A DNA stretch of 64,000 bases from Klebsormidium nitens (taxonomy: Eukaryota > Streptophyta > Klebsormidiophyceae > Klebsormidiales > Klebsormidiaceae): assembly GCA_000708835.1 (NCBI GenBank), contig DF236977.1:62978-126977 (forward strand). The letters run 5' to 3'. A program made the position numbers and the translations under genes. Below are positions 10,381 through 23,218 of this stretch, piece by piece; position 1 is the first letter of the stretch, and each line of letters starts with the position of its first letter. The notes under the pieces were generated by a model that had not been told where the DNA came from, made no database searches, and worked only from the letters and a program-made list of their open reading frames with translations.

Positions 10381-12337
10381 ATGGTCTTCTCCATTAAGTA
10401 TGAAGTTTCGGAGAAGGACCGTAGCAAGGTGATCAGCGGCAGCTATGAGGTCAAGTCGGATGAAGATACCTTTAGAGGGCTCGCTGGTAAGCCGCCCTGT
10501 CGTTCTGTCTTGGGTGTTGCTCGGACCATGTGCATAAGTGACTGCTGCTTCTTTGGTTGTCTACATGCAGAAGCTTTTACAGTTTGTGGTGTAGCAAAAC
10601 CGGGGGGAGCTGCAGTGGCATCTCACACCTAAAAGCCTTGAGTTGGCACGTTGAATAGCAACATAGAAATAACACTCAAATGGACCATAGAACGCCGTTC
10701 AAAGCGGACATCTAATCTGCACCTTCTTCGTTTGCGGGTAGAAATGAGTGTTGATTGTCAAAGCAGAGCTACTCAAAGAGGCGACTTTTCACTTCATTAC
10801 CCATTGGTGCCAATGTTTTGCAGAGGCGGTGGCAGCCATTTACGAGCAATCGACCAATGAATCGGTTACATTCTCACAGCTCTACTTGGGGAAAAGTGGC
10901 GGAAAAGCTACAATGCATGAAGTTCCAGAAGAGACTCTTGATGGCAGTCTCACTTGTAAGTGTCGTCGAGACAGTAATGATCTTGTCCTGTTGCGTTTCT
11001 GCTCTTAATGCTGACTGTACGTTGTGGCTAGCATTGGTTCTCCTGAAGTCGATTAACCAATTGCTATTTTCTTCATGTCTATTCAGACGTATGCCAGTGT
11101 ATCAGCTTATATCGATCAGGTTCTGTTGTGATGCTACTTTGCTATGCCCCGCAATTCACTGGCACTGCTTCGTCGACTACCTCATGCAGCGGGAACTGGG
11201 TAATCGAAACGGCAAGTCAATTGTTTGCAGATGACCTGATGTCCGACGTTGTTTGGGTTGTCGTCAAACGAAGCGAGGGAAGGTCAGGCATTGTTGCAGG
11301 CCACCTGGCTCCAAATAAAGCTGACAAAGCGGTCTTTACTGTAAAGTACGAAGTGTCCAAGGCAGACCGCCAGGGTTTGATTGACGGAGTACACAAGGTG
11401 TACTCGGACGATGAAACATTCAAAGGGCTTGCTGGTAAGTTGGTAATCAAAGCTCCTCTCGCCCGTGTTTCAGTGACTTGGAAGCTTCCACGTTTTGTTC
11501 CGCTGCCCACGACATGTTCCGCTCTGCTGTGCGTGCAACCTGATCCTCTTCATATGACGTTATTTCTTGAGGCCGTTTCTCACGACCTGTCAAGGATGAT
11601 TTCAAGCTTTGCAGATGCACATCGGAAGCGTAAGGGATGAAGACAGAGTGCCACCATCATCAAAGCCTTTTATTTGTTTGACTACTTCACTTTAGTTGCG
11701 AACCAAGTCCTTCTGAAAAGATCCGCTTCCTTCTGTAACCTGTAATCATTGCACGATTCGCTCCTCTCTTGATTTATGAAAGATGACAGCGACGTATCTT
11801 GTGCTGTGATGACAGACGCCTTGGTGGCAAAGTACCAGGAAGCCACCAATGAGCATGTCGACTTCTCCAAGCTGTACCTGGTGAAGAAAGGAGCAGCAGC
11901 TGCTAGTACGTTTGAGATCTCAAAAGAGTCTCTCAATGGGAGCCTTACTTGTAAGTATCCTCTTCTGTCCTGCTTATCAATCTCGACTTAGCTGTATGCT
12001 TGGCAACTCTCAGATGAGGTCTTGCATCAAGGGACCAACATTCTTTTCTGATAGATATTGCGAACCACTCAATTACACAAAAATGCGTGACCCCCTCTAC
12101 CCAGATTCAAATTTCGTGTTTTCTGAGAGCATACCTAGTACACTTGCGTTTTTGACAAGAGAGAGCATCACACAAGGTAGTGATGGCTCCAAAGCAAAAG
12201 CACCCGTTTGGCCTGGTTTCAGACGGGTTAGCTGATCTTTTGACGGTTCTGGCTGGGCGTTGACGACTTGAATTTTTTTTTACTATGCAGATGATTTGAT
12301 GTCGGATGAGGTGTGGGTGGTTGTCAGAGCAGCTTAG
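10381..12337 (+). CDS. Unrecognised protein of two tandem, probably ubiquitin-fold modules
   Basis: Five exons, all joined by phase-1 introns, give 207 residues: 10381-10486, 10824-10955, 11231-11434, 11816-11950, 12291-12337 (TAG). Exon 1 and the second half of exon 3 are homologous (VFSIKYEVS... against VFTVKYEVS..., both ending FxGLAG). Exons 2 and 4 are homologous (both with YxxxTNExVxFSxLYL and ending GSLT). The start of exon 3 and exon 5 are homologous (YDLMSDVVWVVV against YDLMSDEVWVVV). The protein is therefore two copies of a roughly 92-residue module (about 2-93 and 114-205) joined by a 20-residue linker. The predicted order is strand, strand, helix, strand (LYL), turn, then LxxSLTYDLxxxxVWVVV, which matches the ubiquitin beta-grasp plan; this is inference. 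ATG 10381 has an in-frame stop (TAA) four codons upstream. I do not recognise a named family and assign no function. Confidence 0.65.
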
Positions 12338-14448
12338 AGAACTGCACCAGCATCATGGGATCAGAAAGGATATGTTTAACGTACATCCTTTCTTGGTGGT
12401 ATTTTGTACATTTAGTCCACGTACACAGATGTTCGCCGTTAATAACTCGACTCAGAGAGATTGCAACTTTTGTATAGATATTATATTGTTCGATGTGAGC
12501 TAGTATCGGAAGATATAGACCCTCACTTGACTTCAGCTATTTATATACTGGAGGATTCCACACGGGACGGGCAGGCTAATCAGGTTGCCTCCGGTGAGCC
12601 TTCGTGGCAGATGTTAAAACGTGCCTTTGTCAAGGTACATCACATAATTGATTATGTCGTAAAGTCAGGGATGCACGTTTATGTAGCAATAAATCTCTCA
12701 TGCAAGATTACTTTCGTTGCATAAAAACTTCAACGCGCCAGCAGATTGAATCAGCCAACAACTGAAAGTTCAAACTCAACGAAACTTGATTGGCTTTATC
12801 AGGTTCAAAGCTAGCTACTGGGCGGCATTTAGTGCTAATTCCGAATTAGTTTTGAGGATCTGTTTGTGTTAAGCACGGTACACCGTACAATCCCGATCAA
12901 GAATTCCTTATGTGAGCTATTATTGAATATCCTGCACATTTGATTGTGGAGGGTATTATGCCAAGCGTGAAAATTCATACTAGCTTATGATTGAGGAAAT
13001 TGTCACTAATCTGTCATATATTTAATCAATCGAAACGAACTGAGCCCTGGCATGCATGGACTAGCGCGCCACTGATCTACTATACTTACGCGTGACTCGC
13101 AAGCATATGCAATTACGATCGCCACCAGCCCATGGGTGCAGGATCCTCACCGTAGCGCATGCTTAGACTGCTCTGCTTTTCAGGTATGAAGAAGATCCTC
13201 ATCTCGGCTCAAAAGAAATGACGTGCTAGGTTGTGCAGTGGGTTCGTTGGTTTTAATCTTGCAGTGAGACGAAGGCTTTGCAGCTGCTGTTGCAACCCAT
13301 TCTGCGTGTCACATGCCTAATCTTAAGCAAACCTCTGTCTGCGGTAGCTCTGCTGGGCAAAGCTTGTGGGAGTCACAGAACACGTTTCTCGGGACTTAGC
13401 CAAAGTAGAGCTTAGGTTTGCAAGTTAAACAAATAGCAGAAGGAAAGGACTCAAAACTAACTACAGTGTACGTAGTCAGTTAGCAGGACCTTTCATTGAA
13501 TTGGATGCCGCTTTGAGGTAACATATTAGCGTCCATTTCTGCTTCTTGGCATGTGGATTATTCATGATTCTCATGGTATATGATAATCACCATGCCCTAC
13601 ATTTGAGAGCTATTTCGTATTGAAGCATGGAAGACGGAACAAGTGTCTGACTTGTTCTTCAGACAGAATCATTCTTGCTATCTTGGGGACCGCAAGTGGT
13701 GAGAATGCTTCCAGCTCTGCCATTCGTACGATACACATGCCAAAATAATTGCAATTGGCTATTATATATCGGAGCGTAAGCCGCCCTGCTGGTATTGACC
13801 TGGTGACCGCCAGATGCCCTAGATAGGCTCATGCCCCGACAGTCCAGCCTGGCCGCCTCTCTTCAAGACGGTATACGCATGTTGGACTTTCTGCACAGTG
13901 CGCTTCGCGGTGCTGAGCCTTGCGGAGACTTGGGCGGATCCATGGGTCGGACTGAGAGCGCCAGAACATCGAGTCCGACTTTCCCACATTTGCCCACACT
14001 GGTTGGGGCTAGTTCTGACTCAAGTCTCAATCTCGAGACGGTCTAGATTGAAGGCGTCCGCATGTTCACAAGGGAACGTAGACGTATTCCTCGCTGCTGC
14101 CGCGCAGTAACATTGACACACAATGCTCTGCCCCTTGCTGTTGCACTGCATGGCAATGCTTAAGCGACATCATACATTATGGTGGCCGTGTGCTCATCAA
14201 TCATTGATTGGAATAGATTGTCGACATGCTTCGCAAAAAGGCTCGTTCTACTTCGCTACCAGAACGATTCTCTTAAGCTGATCCTCTCTAGCCGCTCTAC
14301 CTCCTGTTGCTCTTCGTTGACCCTAGATTAAGACTACGGTTTCTTCATGACAAGCATGCAATCGGAACTTCAATTGACGTGTTCCTCGCGCATAATCGAA
14401 ACTTCAATGTCGCGTAGCAATGTCTCTTAAGCTCCAAGACGAGCCGAC
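12338..14448. other. Intergenic, no supported gene
   Basis: This is a convergent spacer between the 3' ends of the two-module gene and the CemA-like gene. The left two thirds are AT-richer and contain no long open frame. A GC-richer plus-strand frame starts with ATG at 13831 and runs 71 codons (to 14046), but it has no recognisable domain or splice partner and an overlapping frame is equally open, so it is not called. Confidence 0.6.
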
Positions 14449-17400
14449 TCAGTGCCGATTCATCGTCTTGAAGGTGGCCGCGGCAGATGGGGACAGTTTG
14501 CTCAGATACCGGAACACCTAGAGATAAGATCGACGTGTTATTATCAGTCCGCAAATTTTCCACCAGTAACCGTCGCTTACGTGGAGGACGCGCTATGAAA
14601 GACCAACCAGTCACAATCAGCATTCTAAAATCATCACCGGGCTTTCCGAAAGCATCTAGCAAATTGCTCTCACCTACTCAATATCAAATTGCGTTCAGAG
14701 GCATGGGTGATAGCGCACTCCGTGCTTGATTCGTATTCAACCAAAATCCATTCCGGGCCTTTCAAAACCGGAAGTCTTAGCAGCAGAGGGCAGCGCTGCA
14801 CACTTAGCTAGACCCAGGTTCTCAAGGCACGGAACGTCAATCTTGCGGTCGATAGTCGCAAACAACAAAGGCGTACGAAGCTGACGCCAGCGCCTCACCC
14901 AGAGCTTGAAGACGGCGTCGATGGTGACGGGCACAGTCGAGACGAAGATGTAGATGCTGTGCTGCTCCACCTCGAGACCATAGTGATCCAAGACCAGCTC
15001 CACGATCGTCTCCCACCCGTGCTCCGAGTGGTACCCCAAAAAGATGTCCGTCAGCAGAATGATGATGAACGCCTTGCCCGTGTCGCTGATGTTGGTGAAG
15101 ATGCGCTGCCCCGTCAGCTTGAGCAGAGCGACGCGCCGCGGGTTGAGAACGAGTACCAGGAGGCCCGCCAGGAACGCCACGAAGTCGGACACGATGTTGG
15201 AGAAGGACGACCGGTTCTCCGCACGAATCTCCTCACGCAGGTGCAGCCTGAGCATGTGATGGCGGAATTAACCGATGAGTGTGCGTGCAGTAGGCGTGCC
15301 ATCCATACATGATGGACAGGAAGGACTGAGTGAGCACGCGAGGGGTGCTACCTCAGGAAGAAACGGTGGGGAGTCACGGAGGGGCGTCACACTCGCCGCA
15401 CCAGTTTTGTAGCCGCAGAGAAGCTAGTATGATGAGAACTGATACTTGGTTTTGGTTAAAAAGCCACTAACAATCAAGGTTCAGAAGTGAGGGCATCCAC
15501 AAGGCGGCAACCTCAATCCTTTCAAGAAACAGTCAGCTCGTCAAAAAAAGCGTCCGCTCCGATCTTCTCGACCGGGCCAGTATTATAGAGATGTCTTCTA
15601 TTGGAAACAAATACTGAATGTTATCGACCCTCAAAAGGAGGTACATACGACGGATCCGACAGATTCGCGTTTGCAAACATGGTGCACGAAAGGCGGCGCC
15701 ACTCACGCCTCCTCGCGCATGTGCTCGCGCATCTCCTTCTCGGACAGCGGCGGCGCCTTGCCGATCTCGGCCTCGAAGCGCACGCGCTGCCGCTCCAGCT
15801 TGAGCCGCTGCACGATGTCTAGCTTCTGCTTCTCGCGCAGGTCGAACGCCTTGGCCACCAGCGGGACCTCCTCCGTGTACCTGCGCAGGGGCAACAAATC
15901 TTGAGCTTTGGGCAGAGAACCGGCTGCGCAAGCTTGGAGATGAAAAGGTTGTCGACCGAATTTAGATCTCAGATCGTGACTGAGCTCTTCGTATTTGGTG
16001 GATGGCGACCGAGGTCTAGGGTGTCGGAAAAGAAGGTGGGCTGACGTAGAGTTTTTCATGGGCATAAGCGTGATTGAATGACAGCTAACAGTTGGCAGTC
16101 CCATTGACTGGGAGCTACGCTTCCCCGTACCAAAGCGCTTCTGGCACGCTTACAAAGTGTTAATTCCGTGCAACCACCGGGGTGACCGACTACGTCTCCA
16201 GAATGCAGGCATCGAAGAGACCGCTTGTGATCTCAACGTAGTCTAAATTTTGCAGCCAGCAAGAAGAACGAGATTCACTCCTGAACGATTTGGCACTGTG
16301 CTTGCCAGTGACAGGTTCTTCTATTGTAGGAGATCCCAAGTGAGAAGAAAAGTCAGAATAATGTAGAGGGTCCGCGCTTCAAAAAAAATCCGGTTTCACT
16401 CTAAGCTGAAGGGCCGACCTCACAAAGCAACTCGATACGTTGCAGAGGCATGGACCCTCAAAGTGGGAAGACAGGGCAGCTTCTGCTTTACCATGCTCGG
16501 GCAGCCAATGTGGTGCTGACGAGCACTCCTCGTCAAGGGCACGAGAAGCCTCACCTCCTCATAAAGGGCACGAGAATGAAGTCGTGCACGATCCAGTCCG
16601 ACACGGCGAATGTGAAGATGAGGGCCACCACGAACTTGGCCTGCCAAGTCGAGAAGATCACATCAGCAAGAATATAATATTTGGCCCTTTTTCTTAATCT
16701 CAGGATCCCGGTAGGTCAGCGCTGAGAGCCCCTGCTCAGGCCCCTGCGGTGCAAAAGCTGGTCTGGTGTAGGCATCCCAGTCAGCCAGCGTCCCAGCGCT
16801 AAGGTGTCCGTTCGAGGCAACTTGTATTCCAGATGGCAGCCTTGATTGTGGTTCTGAAGCAGAGCCCCGAATGGCGCATTCAATTTGTGAAGACGTGAGA
16901 GGCTGGTTGACCCGATAGTCAGAACGAGAAGGATCATGAAGCCAAATCCTGAAACAGAAAGGCGACCCAAATGTCCACATGTACTCCCAAGCTGGAGGCT
17001 TGGAAGCTCACCGTTTCCTGAGTGGTGAACCGGAATACCCGCTCCTCAAACGCCAGGTCGTCCTCCACCTCATACCGCGGCTCAAAGATGCGCAGCACCA
17101 TCTCCTTGATCGTGCGGCTCATCCCCCGCTCGGGGATGTCGGGCGGCAGCCGCGGGTTCCCACCCTTGAGCCACTCGTTTTCCTCCTCATACCAACCGTT
17201 CCCACTTCCCCCCACGTAATCCGAATACTTGTTACTGTAGCTCTCATCCAGCCAGTCGATCCACTCCCCCGGGGGTTTCGGATAGTTTAGCAACCGGTCC
17301 AGCGTTTCGTCGAGCTCGCTCGGCCCCTCGCCGAGCGGCTCACCTTCCAGGGGGGCCCCGTTGTCCCTCCTCGGAGGACGCTCCGGCCGGCGGTCCCCAT

Positions 17401-18802
17401 CCCAGGGGGGACGGCGCTCAGTCGGCGCAGACTGCTTGGACCCCCCCAGTGGAGGGAACAAGCCCTCCAGTCCCCACCCCCTTCTCCTACGGCGCTCCCA
17501 CCAGGGGCCTCTCCGCCCACCCCCCCATGCGTTTCGCCCTTTTTTCTTCCGGCCCCCCCGAAAAATGTCCCACCAGCTCTCCTCGGGGTACCCGTTTTCT
17601 TCCAAGCTGTCTTCCAGGGGGTACTGAAACCGGCTAGCTCCCCCCAGGGGCTTCCAGGTGTCCGCCCTCCTGTTTGGCTCAGGGGGGCGTGGCCGGCCTG
17701 CTAGCTCGTCTAGAGTGTTCACCCCCCGTCGAGGTACCTCCGGCCGTTCTGGCGGCTCGTCCCGCCTCCGGCCCTCTCTGAAGAGATAGCAAAAGTAAGG
17801 AATCTAGGCCTTCTCAGAGCACCCATGTCTTGTCGCTGACGGACCGGGCCTGACATTGCGCACCGCCTATCCAATTCCTTTGCGTAAGCTTAAGAACTTG
17901 CGCCACTTCTTATTGCTCGAGGTGCTCAGTCCCAAGGCAGTGGTACTGGCTTCGTCTTTCAAGCAAGAGAGCTTTTCTGATCAAACTACCTCAATCAAAC
18001 TACCCTCAGTGCTCTGAGGGTGTCACTCTTGTAGTAACAAAAGCTACTTACGCGCCAGTAAGCTTCTACGAGCTTTGGCCGCTTTGTCAGTCAAGCGATC
18101 AAAAGCAAGGTCCTTCAGAAGACTAGTGTTCTGCTCAGGAGAGGGTTCCAGAACAGAATCGTGGAATTTCACTGACGAGCTCAGATCAATCCAACTTGAA
18201 TTGAGATTGTACTTTTTCTATTGTAGTAGGCACTGGCTCCGTTATCAAAACCTTGCGGCCCTTTGCTGCCATCGGCGCCTCAGCAACAGCAGCAAAAGGT
18301 TTGTGGAGCACTGCCAGCAGCCTCACCTGCGATCGCTCCCTTCGCCCCACGGCCTGCTTGCACCTTTTCTTCTTTTCCCCACCCCCAGCTCTCCCAAGAG
18401 CTCCTGCCACCACGGAACCTCATCCTCCTGACATCGCACGCCACTTCTCCGCTTCTGCCCCTTTCTGCCCGCCCCTGCTGGTCTCCCGCTGTTGACGGCA
18501 TTATTGCGTCGGCAGAAGCGCAGCTCCTGAGCACTACCACTAACAAGGAAAGACGACGAGGCGCTACCAATGAATGTGCGAGAAGGGGTGGAACAAACTC
18601 TTGCCGAACCTTCTAAAGCGGTGCCAGCGTACCTGGCGTCTGTGACACAGCCTACTTGACAGCCCTGCGTGTCCAAGAGTCTCTTTAGTGTCGTGGAAAG
18701 GTAAACCTGGCGGCACACAGGGGAGGGAAACCTCCTGCTTCTGCCTTGTAAGGGGAACAGTCTGCATCTTGGTGGATGCGATTTCACCGATTGATGGGAC
18801 AT
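14449..18802 (-). CDS. CemA-like plastid envelope protein (DLDG1 type)
   Basis: Seven exons in perfect phase give about 681 residues: 18802-18327, 18179-18052, 17775-17012, 16640-16555, 15880-15707, 15247-14899, 14517-14449 (TGA). The last 140 residues match the CemA family: IVSDFVAFLAGLLVLV, then ISDTGKAFIIILLTDIFLGY, HSEHGWETIVELVLDHYG, FVSTVPVTIDAVFKLW and, across the last intron, VFRYLSKLSPSAAATFKTMN. Upstream come VVALIFTFAVSDWIVHDF and LVPFM, the first membrane region, and RYTEEVPLVAKAFDLREKQK. Residues 1 to about 110 are Ser/Arg-rich, as in a plastid transit peptide; a Gly/Pro/Arg-rich segment fills about 205-340. Plastid CemA and its nuclear relative DLDG1 (Arabidopsis At4g31040) influence proton and ion balance at the inner envelope and light acclimation. 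The start is uncertain: an in-frame ATG at 18934 adds 44 residues. The family call is firm; the exon 1 to exon 2 junction is the weakest. Confidence 0.8.
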
Positions 18803-19994
18803 CGGTTCTCGCGCCGAAACTGGACTGCGACATGGCGACAACAGCTGGCTGCTATGGCAGCCTGTTCTGCATCCTGTCAGGCTGGGAATTTCTTTCTTTG
18901 GCCATTCAAAAGCCCGTGCCACATTGCACCTCATTGTACCCACCAAGTGTCAGCCATTGGTATCGGAAATCGGCAGACCTGTAAGCAGCGCCAGATTGAC
19001 TGCAATAGACTCTGGCAATTCCCCGAAATGCAATGCTGGGGTTCTTCAACCAAACAATGAGCGCCCTTCTTAAGCACCGCTGAAAGGCTTGAATGTGTGC
19101 CACCACTGGCGGACGCTACATTTAATTAGCTGCTTCCTAGCTTGGTCCTTCTGGTGGAATGGCGGCAACGCCTTGACTGTGCGCACTTGCCAAGTGATTC
19201 CAGCAAAAGTAGGAAAGAATAACAGCCTACTGCGGAGGCGAATGCACCGTAATTGCACAGCGCCTCAACTCCACCACTCCAATTGCAGCAGCGTGCGGAA
19301 TGCCGGTGCTGCGGCTCTCAACCACGTAGCCAACACGCCTCCCACCGCTGCTCTCTCCCTCCTAAGTCCTGGCGGAGCGGGCGGGTTGTCAGCGTTGCAA
19401 CACTGCCAATGCCAATGCTCTGAGTCTGAGCTGCACCTTGTGCATGACCCTTTCAACGGGTGGAGGAGCTGAGGAGGCGCAATTCAGCGGCAGTGCGGCC
19501 TCAAGACTTCAGCCTCAGGCTCTGGTTGGCTGACCGAGCGGCTAACCTCGTACTGATTCTATCGCAGTGAGTAGCCCAGTTGCTGTATTTCACCAGGGAG
19601 AATACGGCTCAGCCTTGACTAGTAGTCAAACTTAAATGAGTTTCCAACTGAACTGACTTGGGTTCTCAGAGAGAAATGCTCAAGAGAGAGAAGTTGAACT
19701 TGACGAGAGAGAGAGGCGTTCAGAAACACCACTGTCAACAGAGAGTCAGAAAAAGAAGTCGCCTTTCTTTGAGCATCAAGGCACGGTGGACCTTGCCTCG
19801 TGCAGCAAGGCGGAAAGGCAGCAGGTTGTGTGGCAGACGAGCACGGAAGAAAGACTTTGGAGAAGGGGAGGTACGCTACGGACTTTCTGTGTACTGTAGT
19901 CTCAGTGCCTCGCAGATTGCCGATTCTGTCGTTTCATGGGTGCGTCTTGTTCTTGATTGCAATTGCAAGCCACTCTCAACCTTCGTTTGCAGGT
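18803..19994. promoter_or_regulatory. Shared divergent upstream region (CemA-like / proteasome beta1)
   Basis: The CemA-like gene starts leftward and the proteasome gene rightward, 1.2 kb apart, so their promoters face each other here. Open frames on both strands (for example 19089-19472 plus) show no domain. A TTTGCAG just before ATG 19995 could be the acceptor of a 5'-UTR intron. No specific box is called. Confidence 0.35.
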
Positions 19995-22900
19995 ATGGAT
20001 CCGGGCATGGACTTCAGTGGCCCTCAATGGACGGCTAACGAGGTGCAGCTGGGGGTGAGAGCGGAAAATGCTTCGAGAGTTTCCAACTTGCTGGCTTGGT
20101 TCAAGGACAACTGCGTACATACTGTGTGTATTGTGTAATACAGAAAATTTGTTTCGAGAGCTGCTTGTTGTCTTGCTTTGCCAGTTTTAGGGGAACAGGC
20201 AAGTGAAGTCGGAGCTCTTTAAAGGTGCCAGCTGACTGGGCTCAGTTGATATACATCCAGTCTAGGTTGTGTGCAGAAATGCCTAGGTGAAGGCTGTATC
20301 ACTGGTGGCAGAGCCATAGCTATCATTTTCCTCCTAGAGAAGGAGGGTACATCTGCCGTTATTAATCTACTTATGTACCCTCATTAAATTACTTATGTAT
20401 CTCTCTTGTCAAATGCGCAGTGGGATCCTAAATTTAGGGACACCATAATTGTTGCTTCGATTGAGAGTAGCCAAGGAACTTCGAATGATAAGTCAGAAAT
20501 GAATCCATCTAAAATCCTTGAGCTGCACGCTGCAGACAACGATCATGGCGGTTGAGTTTGATGGGGGAGTGGTCATGGGGGCAGACTCGCGGACATCCAC
20601 AGGTAGGGCTCTGAGATCTTTACAGTGGGGAGTCACAGTGGGGAGGCACGAATCATGCACCTCTGCTCGGGGGGCACATCTCTGACCATTTGCACAATCG
20701 CAGTCTTCTCACAATCGAACTGTATCTATCGTTTATCATGGACGCATGTTAAGCACCAATACTTTCAAGTTTCGTTGGCATGTTTGTCTTGACATTGGGC
20801 TAGCAATTATTCAGGTTATACAAGTTCTTGCCGCAGGGGAATACCTAGAAACAAAGGAAAAAGTCCTGATGCCTAAGCTTCTGAAAAGTCTTAAGCTGCT
20901 CCTTTCCTTTTGGCACTCAGTGCTGCTTGGATTGCCGCGCAGGAAACTATGTATCGAATCGGGCGTCAAACAAGATCACAGCCCTGACAGACAACGTGTA
21001 CATATGTCGATCGGGCTCGGTGAGTTGATCACCCCAACCTCGCTGTCATTGTGATTTGTGCGTGCTCACATGCTCAAGCAAGGACCTGAGATGAGCGACC
21101 GAGCTTGCATAGCTAGATCATCCTGAGGGCCTTTGATTATGAACAATGCTCACTACGCTGAGACCCTCACAACTCTGGCAGTCAGGCGTCCTACTGAATT
21201 CCATGTCGCTTTGCAGTCCATCTTAGCTTGAAAAATCGCCTCCTTACTGGATAAACAGAGTGTTTCCGGTCAATTAGCAACTCTTGAGATGGTTACCAAG
21301 TACTGAAGCCTGTTAGCTGATTTCTCTCGTCTTCGTCTGCAGGCTGCAGACACACAAACGATCTCGGACTACGTCAGATACTTCTTGAATCAGCACGTGT
21401 GAGTTACAGCTCAATGCCTTATCTCCTGTTTGCTGGCCTCAATCCTGCAACACTCCTGGGAAGGCAAGCGAACGAAGTCTGTCCTTATACTGCCACTTGT
21501 GAGGCAGAAAGTAGAGTTTACCCCTTCCGAGCATCTCCTATCTGTGCACTCAAGAACACTTTTTGTCTGCTTTGACATCGTGGTCAAGCACCGCACTGAC
21601 AAGCACCCCTGCAACAGAGTTGAAAAGGGCGCTCCCGCGGACGTCAAGACCGCGGCCAATCTGGTGAAGCAGATGGCGTACCAGAACAAGAACAACCTGC
21701 AGGCGGGCATGATTGTGGCCGGGTGGGACAAGCACCTGGGGGGGCAGGTGTATGGCATCCCCCTTGGGGGCACGCTCCTCAGGCTGCCCTTCACCATCGG
21801 AGGCGAGTGTTCAGTTCGATTTAGCAGTCTTTTCACTCTTGCATGGTTCGGTGTTTTGCAGTTGTTGGGGGGTTGGTTTGTGGGTCAACTGGAAAAGCTA
21901 GCAGCGGCATTGAAGATGCGGACTTCCCAAGTCAGGCAGTGGTTTAGAAAGCGTGTGGCGGCCCTTACTGAAAGCTCTTTGCACTAGCTGGCCCGGCCTC
22001 TGCGCTTTGCAGATGCGAGCGCGTTGTTCAGAAAGTTGCGTGAACAAGTGCACGGAGTGTCCACGTCAGCACACCTGGGCCATCCTACTACCTACGCTCT
22101 ATTCTGTGTCATCCACGCACTCAACTTTTCAGCGATTGAAACGACGCTCCTCACCCTGTAGCAGTCGTTGGGAGGGGCTGCGTGTGGCTTTGGGGAGGTG
22201 ATTTACGGTAGCATCAGGTGGCATGTGCCTGGGGGAGACAAAAGCGAAGTTCTTCTGGAGGAAATAGCGACTGAGGAGAAAGGAGACCAGAGAACAGAGA
22301 CTGATTGGTGATCTGACATGGTTTGCTTTTGCCCTGCAGGTTCCGGGTCCTCGTACATTTACGGCTTCTGTGACCAGGCTTACAAGGAGAAGATGACGCA
22401 ACAAGAGTGCGAGGTAAGTTGAGACTCGCTCGACTGAGTCGCAGATTTTGGTGCAAATCTTGGCGTTTAAATCAATCACTGCAACAACGCTATTTTCTTA
22501 AGTAGTAGAGTTCATGTCTATCAGCTTCGAAAGGCCTTCTGCATTGTTGTGGAGACTCGATGTCCAATCAAATCGTCCTTTATCGCATCTGCGTTTCTCG
22601 AGATGATGGAAGGATCAATTATCTAAAGAGGCCGCTGAGCGAGTGCACAGGTATTAGTTGGGTGGCTAAACATATGTGTTTCGTCCGCTGCCACAGGACT
22701 TCGTCATCAAGGCCGTCTCCTTGGCCATGGCTCGGGACGGCTCCAGCGGGGGGGTCATCAGGACGGCCACGGTAGGTTTGCCAAACCAATGCTGTGTTCT
22801 TTGCCGATTGAAGCAAAGCTAAGCGGGTTGGCACTTGGATTGGAAGCGCCTCTTCTTGTCCTGTTGGTTATGTCAAATCAGTCGCATTTTCAACGATGTC

Positions 22901-23218
22901 CTACCGAGGTCGACTGCAACTTCAAAAGTCTGCCGAAACCAGCTTTTCCGACTGATTACCAATTCCAGAAGAAAGTGCTACCCCCTCTGAAGTTCCGAGT
23001 AAGGATGGTCGTCCTTGCGCTTCCGGAAAGTCCGGCTTCTTGAGACGAAAGTGGGCAGCTAGACAGACCCGCTCAATTGCCCGCAGATTACGGAGAAGGG
23101 CGTGGAGCGCAAGATGATTCCCGGAGACAAGCTGCCCCTGTGGTTCGAGGAGATTCCGGTAGAACCAGGGTTCAGGCCTTTTGCCAAGCCAGCCGAGGAG
23201 GCAACGACCGCAGCTTGA
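19995..23218 (+). CDS. PBA1: 20S proteasome subunit beta type-6 (beta1, caspase-like)
   Basis: Eight exons give 241 residues: 19995-20054, 20536-20602, 20943-21019, 21343-21398, 21618-21802, 22340-22413, 22697-22771, 23087-23218 (TGA). The first exon is exactly the 20-residue propeptide, ending LG; the next codon is the catalytic N-terminal Thr of the mature enzyme ([13 protein letters not shown]). In mature numbering Thr1, Asp17 (GADSRTSTG) and Lys33 (ASNKIT) are in place, and Arg45 (VYICRSGS) is the basic S1-pocket residue of the post-acidic beta1 subunit. GGWDK-type ([18 protein letters not shown]) and [10 protein letters not shown] motifs follow, as in plant PBA1 (about 233 residues). It acts in the catalytic chamber of the 26S proteasome in nucleus and cytosol. 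Intron 5 (21803-22339) has a GC rather than a GT donor. This is the surest identification in the window. Confidence 0.93.

Noticed and set aside
15533-15931. Ala/Arg-rich minus-strand frame of 132 codons
   Set aside because: It is an out-of-frame shadow of the CemA-like exon 15880-15707; the true frame there gives the conserved RYTEEVPLVAKAFDLREKQK block.
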